NCBI GenBank assembly: GCA_964490835.1
Contig: CAZBEA010000023.1
Location: 1-13,563, forward strand
Length of the DNA: 13,563 bases
From: CAZBEA01 sp964490835
GTDB lineage: Bacteria > Patescibacteriota > Microgenomatia > Levybacterales > GWA1-39-11
Direction: 5' to 3'
Within the stretch, counting starts at the first letter, position 1. Each line of letters opens with the position of its first letter. The translations under genes and the position numbers were made by a program. The notes below the pieces were generated by a model. The model saw nothing but the letters and a program-made list of their open reading frames with translations. It did no database searches and had not been told where the DNA came from. Shown one piece after another: positions 6,115 to 12,217 of this stretch.

Positions 6115-7440
6115 ATGGATTTTTTAGAGGTTGCAATAAAAATCGGACTGAGTTTTCTCTTGGGAGCAGCAATCGGGATCGAGCGGGAGATGAATGAAAA
6201 AAGGTCGCTTGACGGCAAACTCCATTCTGCAATTCTTGGACTCAGATCATTTTCTCTGATTGGCGTATCGGGGACACTTATCGGATTTCTTTTTCTCCAA
6301 AGCGCGCTTTTTGCCACAGTTATCGCGACGGCATTATCGGTTCTTTTCATAGCATTCTATGTATTTGACAGTATGTACAACAAGGATATTGGTGTGACCA
6401 CTGAAATCGCAATGTTTTCAACACTTGTAATAGGTTTTGTTGTCTCAACAAATGCCATTCCGTTTCAAGCTGTTCTCATGCTCGAGGTTATTATATTGCT
6501 CCTTTTATCGCAAAAAGATCGTATAAAGGATGCAGTTGACGATATAAGGCGTGAGGAAATAAATGCATTTCTAATATTTGCAATCATTGCTTTTGTTGTT
6601 TTGCCATTTTTACCAAATCAGTCATTTGCCTTAGAAGATATTCCAAATTCGAAACTCTTTTTTGAGAACATTGGTATAAATGTCACCAAAATTACCGAGA
6701 TAGATTTTATTAATCCGTTCAAATTGTGGCTTGTTGTGATTCTTATTACCGGGGTTGATTTGGCAGGTTATGTTCTTGAAAAAACTATCGGGAAGAAAAA
6801 GGGGTGGATTTTGGCAAGTATCATCGGGGGATTCGTATCGTCAACTGCTACGACAATTTCTCTTGCCCAGGAGAGTAAAGGCCAATCCAAGGGGTCACAT
6901 CTGTTGGGAGCAGCACTTTTATCGAATGCAGTCAGCTTTATACAAATTTTGCTTTTAATTTTGGTGGTAAATACACATTTTTTTGTTCGGCTTGCACCAT
7001 TTGTTATGCTCATGTTTGCCGTGACTGTCGGGTTGGCACTGTTCTTTATGACACGCAAAGAAACCGATGAAAAAATTGTGATCGAGTCGAAATTAAAAAT
7101 TATTAATCTTAGTCAGGCTTTAAAGTTTGGTGCGATCTTTTTAGTTATCAGTGTTGTTTCCAAACTCGCTCTTGCTCTGATTGGAGAAACGGGATTTTTA
7201 ATTACGACGGGTGTTGGGGCAGTTGCAGGGCTTGATGCCGTATTGATAAATGCATCTCAACTTGCCGGGAAAACCATTTCCACTAACACTGCAGTTTGGG
7301 CATTTGTCATCGCGAATGCCGTAAACTTAATTGCAAAAATTTTCTATAGTTATACGCAAGGATCTAAATTTTTTGTATCCCGATTTGCTTTGTCTGTCGG
7401 AATCATAATTCTTATCAGCTTTACAGCGTTCTTAAAATAA
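6115..7440 (+). CDS. MgtC/SapB-DUF4010 family integral membrane protein
   Basis: 441 residues from ATG 6115. The frame stays open upstream to a TTG at 6052, but that start would place a TATAAT box and the promoter inside the gene. The N-terminal MgtC-like domain (about 1-145) has the signature SFLLGAAIGIEREMNEK (13-29) and LRSFSLIGVSGTL. The rest is a DUF4010-type domain with about eight further hydrophobic helices and SIIGGFVSSTATTISLA, the conserved Gly/Ser/Thr-rich loop of that family. In Salmonella MgtC supports growth at low Mg2+ and inhibits the F-type ATP synthase. DUF4010 fusions are mostly uncharacterised. No Shine-Dalgarno site precedes the start. Transport substrate unknown. Confidence 0.88.
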   Translation: MDFLEVAIKIGLSFLLGAAIGIEREMNEKRSLDGKLHSAILGLRSFSLIGVSGTLIGFLFLQSALFATVIATALSVLFIAFYVFDSMYNKDIGVTTEIAMFSTLVIGFVVSTNAIPFQAVLMLEVIILLLLSQKDRIKDAVDDIRREEINAFLIFAIIAFVVLPFLPNQSFALEDIPNSKLFFENIGINVTKITEIDFINPFKLWLVVILITGVDLAGYVLEKTIGKKKGWILASIIGGFVSSTATTISLAQESKGQSKGSHLLGAALLSNAVSFIQILLLILVVNTHFFVRLAPFVMLMFAVTVGLALFFMTRKETDEKIVIESKLKIINLSQALKFGAIFLVISVVSKLALALIGETGFLITTGVGAVAGLDAVLINASQLAGKTISTNTAVWAFVIANAVNLIAKIFYSYTQGSKFFVSRFALSVGIIILISFTAFLK

Positions 7441-7469
7441 GATTCGGAATTCAGTCGTGTGAAAAAACA

Positions 7470-8426
7470 TTATGGTGTAGCAGCACTTTTGGTCGCAGCA
7501 CTTGATGACCATTCGGGTTGTCCGAGTTTTCTCATATACAAAGGGAGTTCCTCCGATCTTACCACGTCATTCCCTTTCATGGTAAGTCTTACTGCCATTC
7601 CTTTTTTCGTATTCTCGCTCCACATCTGATCAAAAATAAAATTACCGAGTGAATAATATATTGGTTTGGAATTATGCATTGCAGTGTTTTGTACCCAATG
7701 CGGGTGGTGTCCGGCAATCACATCCGCACCTTTTTCTATCATTTGTATCGCTGTATCTTCTTGTAATTTCCCGGCCTTTGCCTGGTATTCTGATCCCCAG
7801 TGAACACCTACAATTAGAATATCGACTTTTGATTTGGAACCGGCAATTACATTTAGATCCTCCTCGCTCACTTTATTGGTTACGTAATCAAATCCCAAAA
7901 AACCCACCTTTGTTCCCTTAACGTCTTTAATTGCCAGATTAAAATCTCCGACATATGAAATGTTATTTTGAGTTAAGAATTGTTTGGTTTCCTCAAAGCC
8001 CACTTTGCCATAATTCATTGTGTGATTGTTGGCAATATTCACCACATCAATACCGGCATACGTCATCCCCTCCATCATTCGTGGATCGGCACAAAATATC
8101 ATCCCGCTATCACGTCTTGGACAATCGGCTGTGATCGGTGTTTCGAGATTCGAAAAGACTACGTCTGCAGCCCGAAGTGCATCGGCAACATGTAAAAAAG
8201 GATATTTGAAATCACCCGAATCAATTGTGTGAGTCATAACACTTCTCCCGAGCATCACATCACCGGTGAGAATGATTGTAATGGGTTGAGGTTCTTCGGC
8301 AACTGCCGGAGGAGGGGTGCGGACAATGTCGATTTTAGACTTATCGCCCGTGATCATTTTGAAAAAAACAAAACCTTCGATAAAAAGTGCTACAACAAGA
8401 AGTAGACCGTAGAAAATCTTGGACAT
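7470..8426 (-). CDS. CapA-family metallophosphatase, membrane-anchored
   Basis: 318 residues with an N-terminal membrane anchor (about 5-25) and a CapA/PgsA-type calcineurin-like fold outside the membrane. Metal and active-site motifs in order: GDVMLGR (55-61), SNLETPI (92-98), NIANNHTMNYG (130-140), HWGSEY (209-214), GHHPHWVQ (239-246) and YSLGNFIFDQ (258-267). Family members act in poly-gamma-glutamate or capsule synthesis and export, but here there are no PgsB/PgsC-like partners, so polyglutamate production cannot be claimed. A Ser/Ala/Thr tail ends the protein. The stop lies 29 bases from that of the convergent MgtC gene. A TATACT box lies 6 bases before the ATG, so the message is probably leaderless despite the same-strand MazG-like gene 62 bases upstream. 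Confidence 0.92.
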   Translation of the reverse strand: MSKIFYGLLLVVALFIEGFVFFKMITGDKSKIDIVRTPPPAVAEEPQPITIILTGDVMLGRSVMTHTIDSGDFKYPFLHVADALRAADVVFSNLETPITADCPRRDSGMIFCADPRMMEGMTYAGIDVVNIANNHTMNYGKVGFEETKQFLTQNNISYVGDFNLAIKDVKGTKVGFLGFDYVTNKVSEEDLNVIAGSKSKVDILIVGVHWGSEYQAKAGKLQEDTAIQMIEKGADVIAGHHPHWVQNTAMHNSKPIYYSLGNFIFDQMWSENTKKGMAVRLTMKGNDVVRSEELPLYMRKLGQPEWSSSAATKSAATP

Positions 8427-8432
8427 AAAAAT

Positions 8433-8438
8433 AGTATA
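8433..8438 (-). promoter_or_regulatory. -10 box of the CapA gene
   Basis: TATACT on the minus strand, 6 bases before the ATG at 8426. -35 candidates (TTGTTT, TTTTCA) are weak. It implies a leaderless CapA message. Confidence 0.4.
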
Positions 8439-8488
8439 TCCTGAATAGATTTATTGAAAACAAGTATTTCCCTTCTGATGAGTAGTAA

Positions 8489-8842
8489 TTAGATTTTAGG
8501 GGATGTCTTTCGTCTCTTAATTTTGGCAAGAGTGTACATGATTCTTTTATCAAGATCGATATCTTTTATTCGCGCAAAACGGATTATACTTACTAAAATA
8601 TCTCCCAATTCTTGTTCGTACGTTTCATCTTGTTGGGCTGCGAGATTTGTTTCTTTTCGTCCATGCTTTGCAAGATACGCACGTGACATCTCTCCAATTT
8701 CCTCAACAAGAGAAAGAATAAGAATAGATCCGTATTCTTTTGAGTTTTTAAGATCTCCATCGATTTTTTCAAGCGACGTAAAGTATCTCCCGAAAGGGGA
8801 GTTAATTTTTTTTCTGACAATTTTTTTATTGTTATTATTCAT
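8489..8842 (-). CDS. MazG-like nucleotide pyrophosphohydrolase
   Basis: 117 residues, the usual size for a single-domain MazG/all-alpha NTP pyrophosphatase. The Mg2+-binding EExxE-ExxD signature is present: E47-E48-I-G-E51 in SLVEEIGEMSRAYL and E78-L-G-D81 in EQELGDILVSIIRFARIKD. Relatives hydrolyse (d)NTPs to NMP plus pyrophosphate, cleaning non-canonical nucleotides or tuning stress nucleotides. The substrate cannot be read from the sequence. The N-terminus is Asn/Lys-rich, and the region between the two motif halves is longer than the minimum (LAKHGRKETNLAAQQDETYE). A perfect promoter lies about 140 bases upstream, giving an unusually long leader. No Shine-Dalgarno site is seen at ATG 8842. 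Confidence 0.82.
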   Translation of the reverse strand: MNNNNKKIVRKKINSPFGRYFTSLEKIDGDLKNSKEYGSILILSLVEEIGEMSRAYLAKHGRKETNLAAQQDETYEQELGDILVSIIRFARIKDIDLDKRIMYTLAKIKRRKTSPKI

Positions 8843-9029
8843 AAAGGTTTACAAAGGCGAGGACCGGAACACCTAGTATGTATATTGTACTTGAAAAATA
8901 TGGAATCTTGTGGGATTACTTACTTTTTGCGGAACTTCTCGACGTGTGTATTCGGGTCTCTCGTTTCTTTGTATCCTATATTATATATGATAGAGTCGAA
9001 AAAGTCAAAATTGTCTTGTATCGAGCAAA
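8843..9029. other. Gap holding a strong leftward promoter and a long leader
   Basis: This 187-base gap between the ketoacyl synthase stop and the MazG-like start holds the promoter at 8980-9008. Its expected transcript runs about 130 bases before ATG 8842. No convincing hairpin, tRNA or standard-start ORF is visible. A frame with no ATG/GTG/TTG codon runs through the promoter and ends at 8920 with THVEKFRKK. Confidence 0.4.
8980..9008 (-). promoter_or_regulatory. Near-perfect sigma70 promoter upstream of the MazG-like gene
   Basis: On the minus strand, TTGACT (9008-9003), a 17-base spacer and TATAAT (8985-8980). It is the best promoter in the window. The -35 region TTTGACTTTTTCG matches the promoter at 1330-1358 base for base. 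Predicted start is near 8973. Confidence 0.7.
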
Positions 9030-10190
9030 TTACAATGCAGTTTCTTTGCCTGCATGAAGAATAACTCCACCATCGAAAGATCCACCTGCCCCGTACGCTA
9101 CAAACAATTCAACACTTCCCTCACGAGCAAGGCGCTCATCCCCAACAATCCTGTTATGCGCGATAAGTGAGGTTGCCGCGCTGCTATTTCCGTCCCTGAC
9201 CACCCACGGTGATGGGATATCCAGTCCCTCTTTTCGTGCCTTGCCTTGGAAATTATCAAAAACCGTAAGGCTTGGATGATGTTGAGCGCTAAAATGAGGC
9301 ACATGTTGAGGGAATTCGGCGGCATGTCGGTCCATGAGACCCTTTACCAACTCTAATGTATTTTTAATAAAATACAATCCGGTCCGAGGGCCCTGCATCG
9401 TTATTCTTTTTCCTTCCTGAGGCTTAGGCATAATAATCATATTTGTATTTCCTTTTTCTTGCCAGATTTCACCCTCAGGATCAATTAAATCTCCGTATGT
9501 CATATGAGCCGCCAAGTATCCTTCCTTATCTTGTACTACTTGATGGGCACGAGTAAGTAGTGTCATTGTCTCACCGGGAATTACCCCAAGAGCCGATGCT
9601 CCATTCGAAAAAAACCTCATCGAAAGAGCATCAGCGTACTCTGGATCAAAATTCTGGGTCAGGTAGGTAATTCCCTCCATTCCCACCGTTATAATTTTTT
9701 TCCCTCGCATCTCAGGATGCGTTAGGGCGTTGAGAAGTTCGTGTCCGCCAGATGCACAGGCAGCGTAGGTGTTATGGACATATACATTGGATTTGAGACC
9801 GACCCTGTTGGCAAGAGTCCTGGCGTAATCTTTATATCGCGCATCGTCCGCAACGGGAACCCCACTTCCGAGAAATAGTCCGGCGATTTCTTCGGGCTTC
9901 CAACCATTTGAATCAAGCGTTCTTCTTATTACCAATTCCCCGACTTCCAATTCGTCTTCGACTCCCTGTTCTCGAGACGTGCCGTCGACCTGGTGCCATA
10001 TGACGTCAAATCCTGTCGAATCCTGCATTTTTTCATCGGGATATACATTCTTTATTCTATCGATCAAATCGCTATCGGGAATTTTCTCTCCCCAGTGTGC
10101 GTTGACGCCTGAAGTAAACGGTCCGGGGATAGTTTCGAGCTCTATTCTTGTGCCCCGTGATGTTGCAAGATTCTCAACTCCGTATGTCAT
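9030..10190 (-). CDS. FabH-like beta-ketoacyl-ACP synthase III family protein
   Basis: 386 residues with the thiolase-type condensing fold of KAS III (FabH). The Cys-His-Asn triad can be placed: C145 in NTYAACASGGHELLNAL, H304 in FSAQHHPSLTVFDNF (where FabH has HQAN), and N335 in RDGNSSAATSL (FabH GNTSAAS). The C-terminal strand motif FVAYGAGGSFDGGVIL matches the FabH end. It is longer than E. coli FabH (317 residues), with an N-terminal extension and an insertion near 230-265. KAS III condenses an acyl-CoA starter with malonyl-ACP, but relatives make alkenes, quinolones, HMG-CoA and polyketides. No acyl carrier protein or other fatty-acid gene is nearby, so the substrate is open. ATG 10190 lies 9 bases after an extended -10 box and has no Shine-Dalgarno site. 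Confidence 0.85.
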   Translation of the reverse strand: MTYGVENLATSRGTRIELETIPGPFTSGVNAHWGEKIPDSDLIDRIKNVYPDEKMQDSTGFDVIWHQVDGTSREQGVEDELEVGELVIRRTLDSNGWKPEEIAGLFLGSGVPVADDARYKDYARTLANRVGLKSNVYVHNTYAACASGGHELLNALTHPEMRGKKIITVGMEGITYLTQNFDPEYADALSMRFFSNGASALGVIPGETMTLLTRAHQVVQDKEGYLAAHMTYGDLIDPEGEIWQEKGNTNMIIMPKPQEGKRITMQGPRTGLYFIKNTLELVKGLMDRHAAEFPQHVPHFSAQHHPSLTVFDNFQGKARKEGLDIPSPWVVRDGNSSAATSLIAHNRIVGDERLAREGSVELFVAYGAGGSFDGGVILHAGKETAL

Positions 10191-10199
10191 GTGAGTTGC

Positions 10200-10208
10200 A
10201 TTATACCA
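10200..10208 (-). promoter_or_regulatory. Extended -10 promoter of the ketoacyl synthase gene
   Basis: TGGTATAAT on the minus strand is a perfect extended -10 element. Nine bases separate it from the ATG at 10190, so the leader would be about 2-3 bases. It is divergent from the Crp/Fnr gene. Confidence 0.6.
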
Positions 10209-10239
10209 AACAAAAATTGAGCGTATCTGTGTGCTGGGT

Positions 10240-10249
10240 TACATATGTA
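10240..10249. promoter_or_regulatory. Perfect 10-base palindrome between divergent promoters
   Basis: TACATATGTA lies between the ketoacyl synthase and Crp/Fnr promoters, where an operator could act on both. It is AT-rich and short, so chance is a real alternative. It does not match an Fnr or Crp half-site. Confidence 0.2.
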
Positions 10250-10295
10250 TAACGGTTAGGACATTAAATTACGTTCTAAATTTGCATCGGTACTA

Positions 10296-10301
10296 TATAA
10301 T
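10296..10301 (+). promoter_or_regulatory. -10 box of the Crp/Fnr gene
   Basis: A perfect TATAAT, six bases before the GTG start at 10308, which points to a leaderless message. The -35 match is poor (GTTCTA at 10273-10278). Confidence 0.45.
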
Positions 10302-10307
10302 TATGGT

Positions 10308-10955
10308 GTGGAAGACCAGATTCAAAAAAAAGTTGACGAATTCTTTAGTAATTACCGTCTTCAAAAATATAGAAAAGGAGAAATACTTGTGCGAGCAGGC
10401 GATGATCCTCCGGGAATTTTTTATTTAAAAAGCGGACGGGTAAAGGAGTACATAATATCAAAAGCCGGTGAGGAGGTTGTAGTAAATATTTTTAAGCCGG
10501 GCGCATATTTTCCGATGTCTTGGGCTATCAACAAAACTCAAAATAACTATTTCTTCGAATCAATTGAGGATTTGACGCTGATAAAAGCACCGACAAGTGA
10601 TGTTTTGGAATTTATCAAAAGCGATGTTGATGTTTTATACAATCTTTTGTCACGTGTGTATGTTGGTACGGACGGGTTGTTGACCCGGATGACGTATTTG
10701 ATGTCGGGTAGCGCACACGAACGTATCATTGGGGAGCTGGTAATTCTGGCAAAAAGATTCAGCATGGCAGATTCGGAAAAAATTACCGTTAAAATTTCAG
10801 AAAAAGATCTGGCATCACAATGTGGTATGACACGTGAAACCGTAAGCCGCGAACTCAAAAAATTAAAGTCGGACGGTGTGATAGTCTTGGGTAAAAAGGA
10901 GATTATTATCGTCGATATGAAACGACTCGAGAGCGAGATTGCCTCAAATTTCTAG
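10308..10955 (+). CDS. Crp/Fnr-family transcriptional regulator
   Basis: 215 residues. An N-terminal cyclic-nucleotide-binding-type beta barrel (about 15-105: YRKGEILVRAGDDPPGIFYL, KSGRVKEYIIS, FKPGAYFPMSWAIN) leads through a dimer helix (about 107-150) to a winged helix (about 158-212). The recognition helix is SQCGMTRETVSRELKKL (170-186). E177, S180 and R181 correspond to the E-x-x-S-R residues by which Fnr reads TTGAT. The N-terminus has no cysteine and the only one is C172, so an Fnr-type iron-sulfur cluster is excluded. The usual cAMP phosphate-binding Arg-x-A motif is also not evident, so the signal is unknown. Start is GTG 10308; ATG 10303 is out of frame. It converges with the next gene, one base between the stops. 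Confidence 0.93.
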   Translation: MEDQIQKKVDEFFSNYRLQKYRKGEILVRAGDDPPGIFYLKSGRVKEYIISKAGEEVVVNIFKPGAYFPMSWAINKTQNNYFFESIEDLTLIKAPTSDVLEFIKSDVDVLYNLLSRVYVGTDGLLTRMTYLMSGSAHERIIGELVILAKRFSMADSEKITVKISEKDLASQCGMTRETVSRELKKLKSDGVIVLGKKEIIIVDMKRLESEIASNF

Positions 10956-10956
10956 A

Positions 10957-11307
10957 CTATACAAATGATTTTGTAATAATTTCTCGGGTTGCTATAATTC
11001 TTTTTCTTATTGCACCGTTTGGAAGTCCGGTGGGAAGCAAATACCCCTGCCACATGCCGTTTCCCACAAATAATTCAAGATGCTCAAGATCGGTCAATTT
11101 CTTCTCATTTTTTACGTTGTATAGTCTATATGTTCCCACGGATAATATTTTTTCAACCGTGAATTTTTTTTTGATCATAATGAGAATTTCGCCAATTCCC
11201 TCCGCGTTTACCCAGGCAAAACTTGGTTTCTCATCGAGAGTTAAAATCTTTGTCTTATCCACTGTCTCGACTAACGAATACTTGCCCGAATTTTTCAAAC
11301 TGATCAT
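10957..11307 (-). CDS. Conserved-looking 116-residue protein of unknown function
   Basis: A soluble, probably all-beta or mixed small protein without signal peptide or cysteine. Recognisable blocks are FAWVNAEGIGEILIMIKKKF (30-49), LSVGTYRLYNVKNEKKLTDL (55-74), HLELFVGNGMWQGYLLPTGL (76-95) and RIIATREIITKSF (103-115). The run of beta-prone segments and the Trp/Gly-rich LPTGLP loop read like a real folded domain, and similar hypothetical proteins seem familiar from Patescibacteria. No function is recognised. It is convergent with the Crp/Fnr gene. A near-consensus Fnr box lies 38 bases upstream of its ATG, so the adjacent regulator may control it (inference). TATTAA six bases before the start may be a -10 box. 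Confidence 0.75.
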   Translation of the reverse strand: MISLKNSGKYSLVETVDKTKILTLDEKPSFAWVNAEGIGEILIMIKKKFTVEKILSVGTYRLYNVKNEKKLTDLEHLELFVGNGMWQGYLLPTGLPNGAIRKRIIATREIITKSFV

Positions 11308-11344
11308 GCTTTTTTAATACTAAACCTTAACAAATGCATCGTCA

Positions 11345-11358
11345 TTGATTCAAATCAC
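11345..11358. promoter_or_regulatory. Near-consensus Fnr-type operator
   Basis: TTGAT-TCAA-ATCAC matches the Fnr consensus TTGAT-N4-ATCAA at nine of ten positions. The inner TGATT-CA-AATCA halves are exact inverted repeats. It lies between the leftward gene starting at 11307 and the possible small gene at 11419, about 390 bases past the Crp/Fnr gene, whose recognition helix carries the E-x-x-S-R residues expected to read TTGAT. Confidence 0.5.
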
Positions 11359-11403
11359 AGTAAATGTGTGACGGGTATTAATGTAATGGTGGAAATTGTA
11401 TTT

Positions 11404-11409
11404 TATAGT
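11404..11409 (+). promoter_or_regulatory. Possible -10 box for the 60-residue gene and hpf run
   Basis: TATAGT nine bases before ATG 11419 and 46 bases after the Fnr-type box. No good -35 at the right spacing, as would be expected for an activator-dependent promoter, but this is weak evidence. Confidence 0.3.
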
Positions 11410-11418
11410 GAATGTGCT

Positions 11419-11601
11419 ATGAAATTTATAAAAGATTATGTACTGGCAATTCTTTTTGTAGCAGAGGAAATTCTAAATTCTTTGTTTGATATTTTAAGCG
11501 ACTCAACAAATGAAGAAAACGGGCAAATTCATAGAGTAAGAAATATATTAAGGATGCCGATGAAAAACGGGATGTATAAAACTATTTCGCATTCGGTGTA
11601 A
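11419..11601 (+). CDS. Possible 60-residue small protein
   Basis: From ATG 11419 the frame encodes MKFIKDYVLAILFVAEEILN, a hydrophobic-amphipathic helix, then LFDILSDSTNEENGQIHRVR and a basic tail (NILRMPMKNGMYKTISHSV). The frame is open further up to a GTG at 11368, but TATAGT (11404-11409) lies 9 bases before ATG 11419, matching the leaderless pattern of the window. The N-terminal helix could touch a membrane. No family is recognised and there is no overlapping better gene. It could be a genuine microprotein or merely an open stretch upstream of the hpf run. Confidence 0.4.
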   Translation: MKFIKDYVLAILFVAEEILNSLFDILSDSTNEENGQIHRVRNILRMPMKNGMYKTISHSV

Positions 11602-11623
11602 ATCTATGTTGGGGCTTTTTTTT

Positions 11624-11770
11624 ATGATTCGCAAACCTGAACAAATCGACCCTGAGAGATTTCTAGAAATCGATTTGGATGATGCATGTGATCGGGAAAT
11701 TTGTGATCGGATACGAAATGATGTGTACGACTATGAAATGCTTGATATGGATTACGACTATGAAGAATGA
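11624..11770 (+). CDS. Acidic 48-residue microprotein coupled to hpf
   Basis: ATG 11624 to TGA 11770 encodes MIRKPEQIDPERFLEIDLDD, then ACDREICDRIRNDVYDYEML and DMDYDYEE. Eighteen of 48 residues are Asp/Glu against six Arg/Lys (net about -12), and the C-terminus is an Asp/Tyr/Glu tail. The two Cys (22, 27) are spaced C-x4-C. The middle (10-32) is probably helical. The stop overlaps the hpf start as ATGA, so translation is likely coupled. Eight T directly precede the ATG, as at typA, with no Shine-Dalgarno site. No homologue is recognised. A role as a partner or inhibitor of the basic hibernation factor, or as a coupling leader peptide, is inference. Confidence 0.65.
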   Translation: MIRKPEQIDPERFLEIDLDDACDREICDRIRNDVYDYEMLDMDYDYEE

Positions 11771-12213
11771 AAAAATATAAAACTATGAAGGTATCAATTT
11801 CAACCAAACATCTACAATTATCTCCCACCTCTACCAGAGCGATTGAGAAATATTTGACAAAAATTAACAAGATCATACCGACATTTGAAGATGATTTGGT
11901 AGAGATGGATTTGGTTTTAAAAGAATATAAAAAAAGAGGAAGCGGCGGCAAGAAAACCGAACTGGTTGAAGAAGAATTTGATTTGCCGGTCGAAAACGAT
12001 ATCCCAAAGACTTCCGAGCCGACTTACTTTGAGGGCACTATTAAAATGATTCTCCCACACAAACCGCTTGTAGTGCGCCTTAAGGGGCTGAGCGAGGAGG
12101 AGGCTATTAATAAAGGATTTGATACTCTTATCAGAGAACTGCAAAAATACAAAGGAAAATACTTTACTTCAAATAGCGAGTATTTTGATCACAAGACAAT
12201 CAGAAGAAGGTAA
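11767..12213 (+). CDS. hpf: Ribosome hibernation promoting factor (HPF/RaiA family)
   Basis: 148 residues of the HPF/YfiA/RaiA fold. This protein binds the 30S decoding channel, blocking tRNA and mRNA, and stabilises idle ribosomes. The N-terminal half (8-57: KVSISTKHLQLSPTSTRAIE, then KYLTKINKIIPTF) and the C-terminal half (86-132: TYFEGTIKMILPHKPLVVRL, then EEAINKGFDTLIRELQKYKG) match the beta-alpha-beta-beta-beta-alpha family pattern. Between them, at about 58-84, sits an unusual charged, probably disordered insertion (GSGGKKTELVEEEFDLPVEN). There is no long-form dimerisation domain. Start ATG 11767 overlaps the preceding stop; an in-frame ATG at 11785 is the alternative. A four-base gap separates it from the next gene. 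Confidence 0.88.
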   Translation: MKKYKTMKVSISTKHLQLSPTSTRAIEKYLTKINKIIPTFEDDLVEMDLVLKEYKKRGSGGKKTELVEEEFDLPVENDIPKTSEPTYFEGTIKMILPHKPLVVRLKGLSEEEAINKGFDTLIRELQKYKGKYFTSNSEYFDHKTIRRR

Positions 12214-12217
12214 TACT

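Noticed and set aside
8593..8820. 75-codon leftward frame MSEKKLTPLSGDTLRR overlapping the MazG-like gene
   Set aside because: It is the neighbouring frame of a gene with the full EExxE-ExxD motif, and it lacks start signals.
8920..9025. Leftward frame ending YKETRDPNTHVEKFRKK across the strong promoter
   Set aside because: It looks protein-like, but no ATG, GTG or TTG occurs between the upstream gene end and the stop at 8920, and the promoter lies within it.
8843..9029. tRNA or other structured RNA in the gap
   Set aside because: No acceptor stem, T-loop GTTCGA or strong helix could be found on either strand by eye. Only a long leader is supported.
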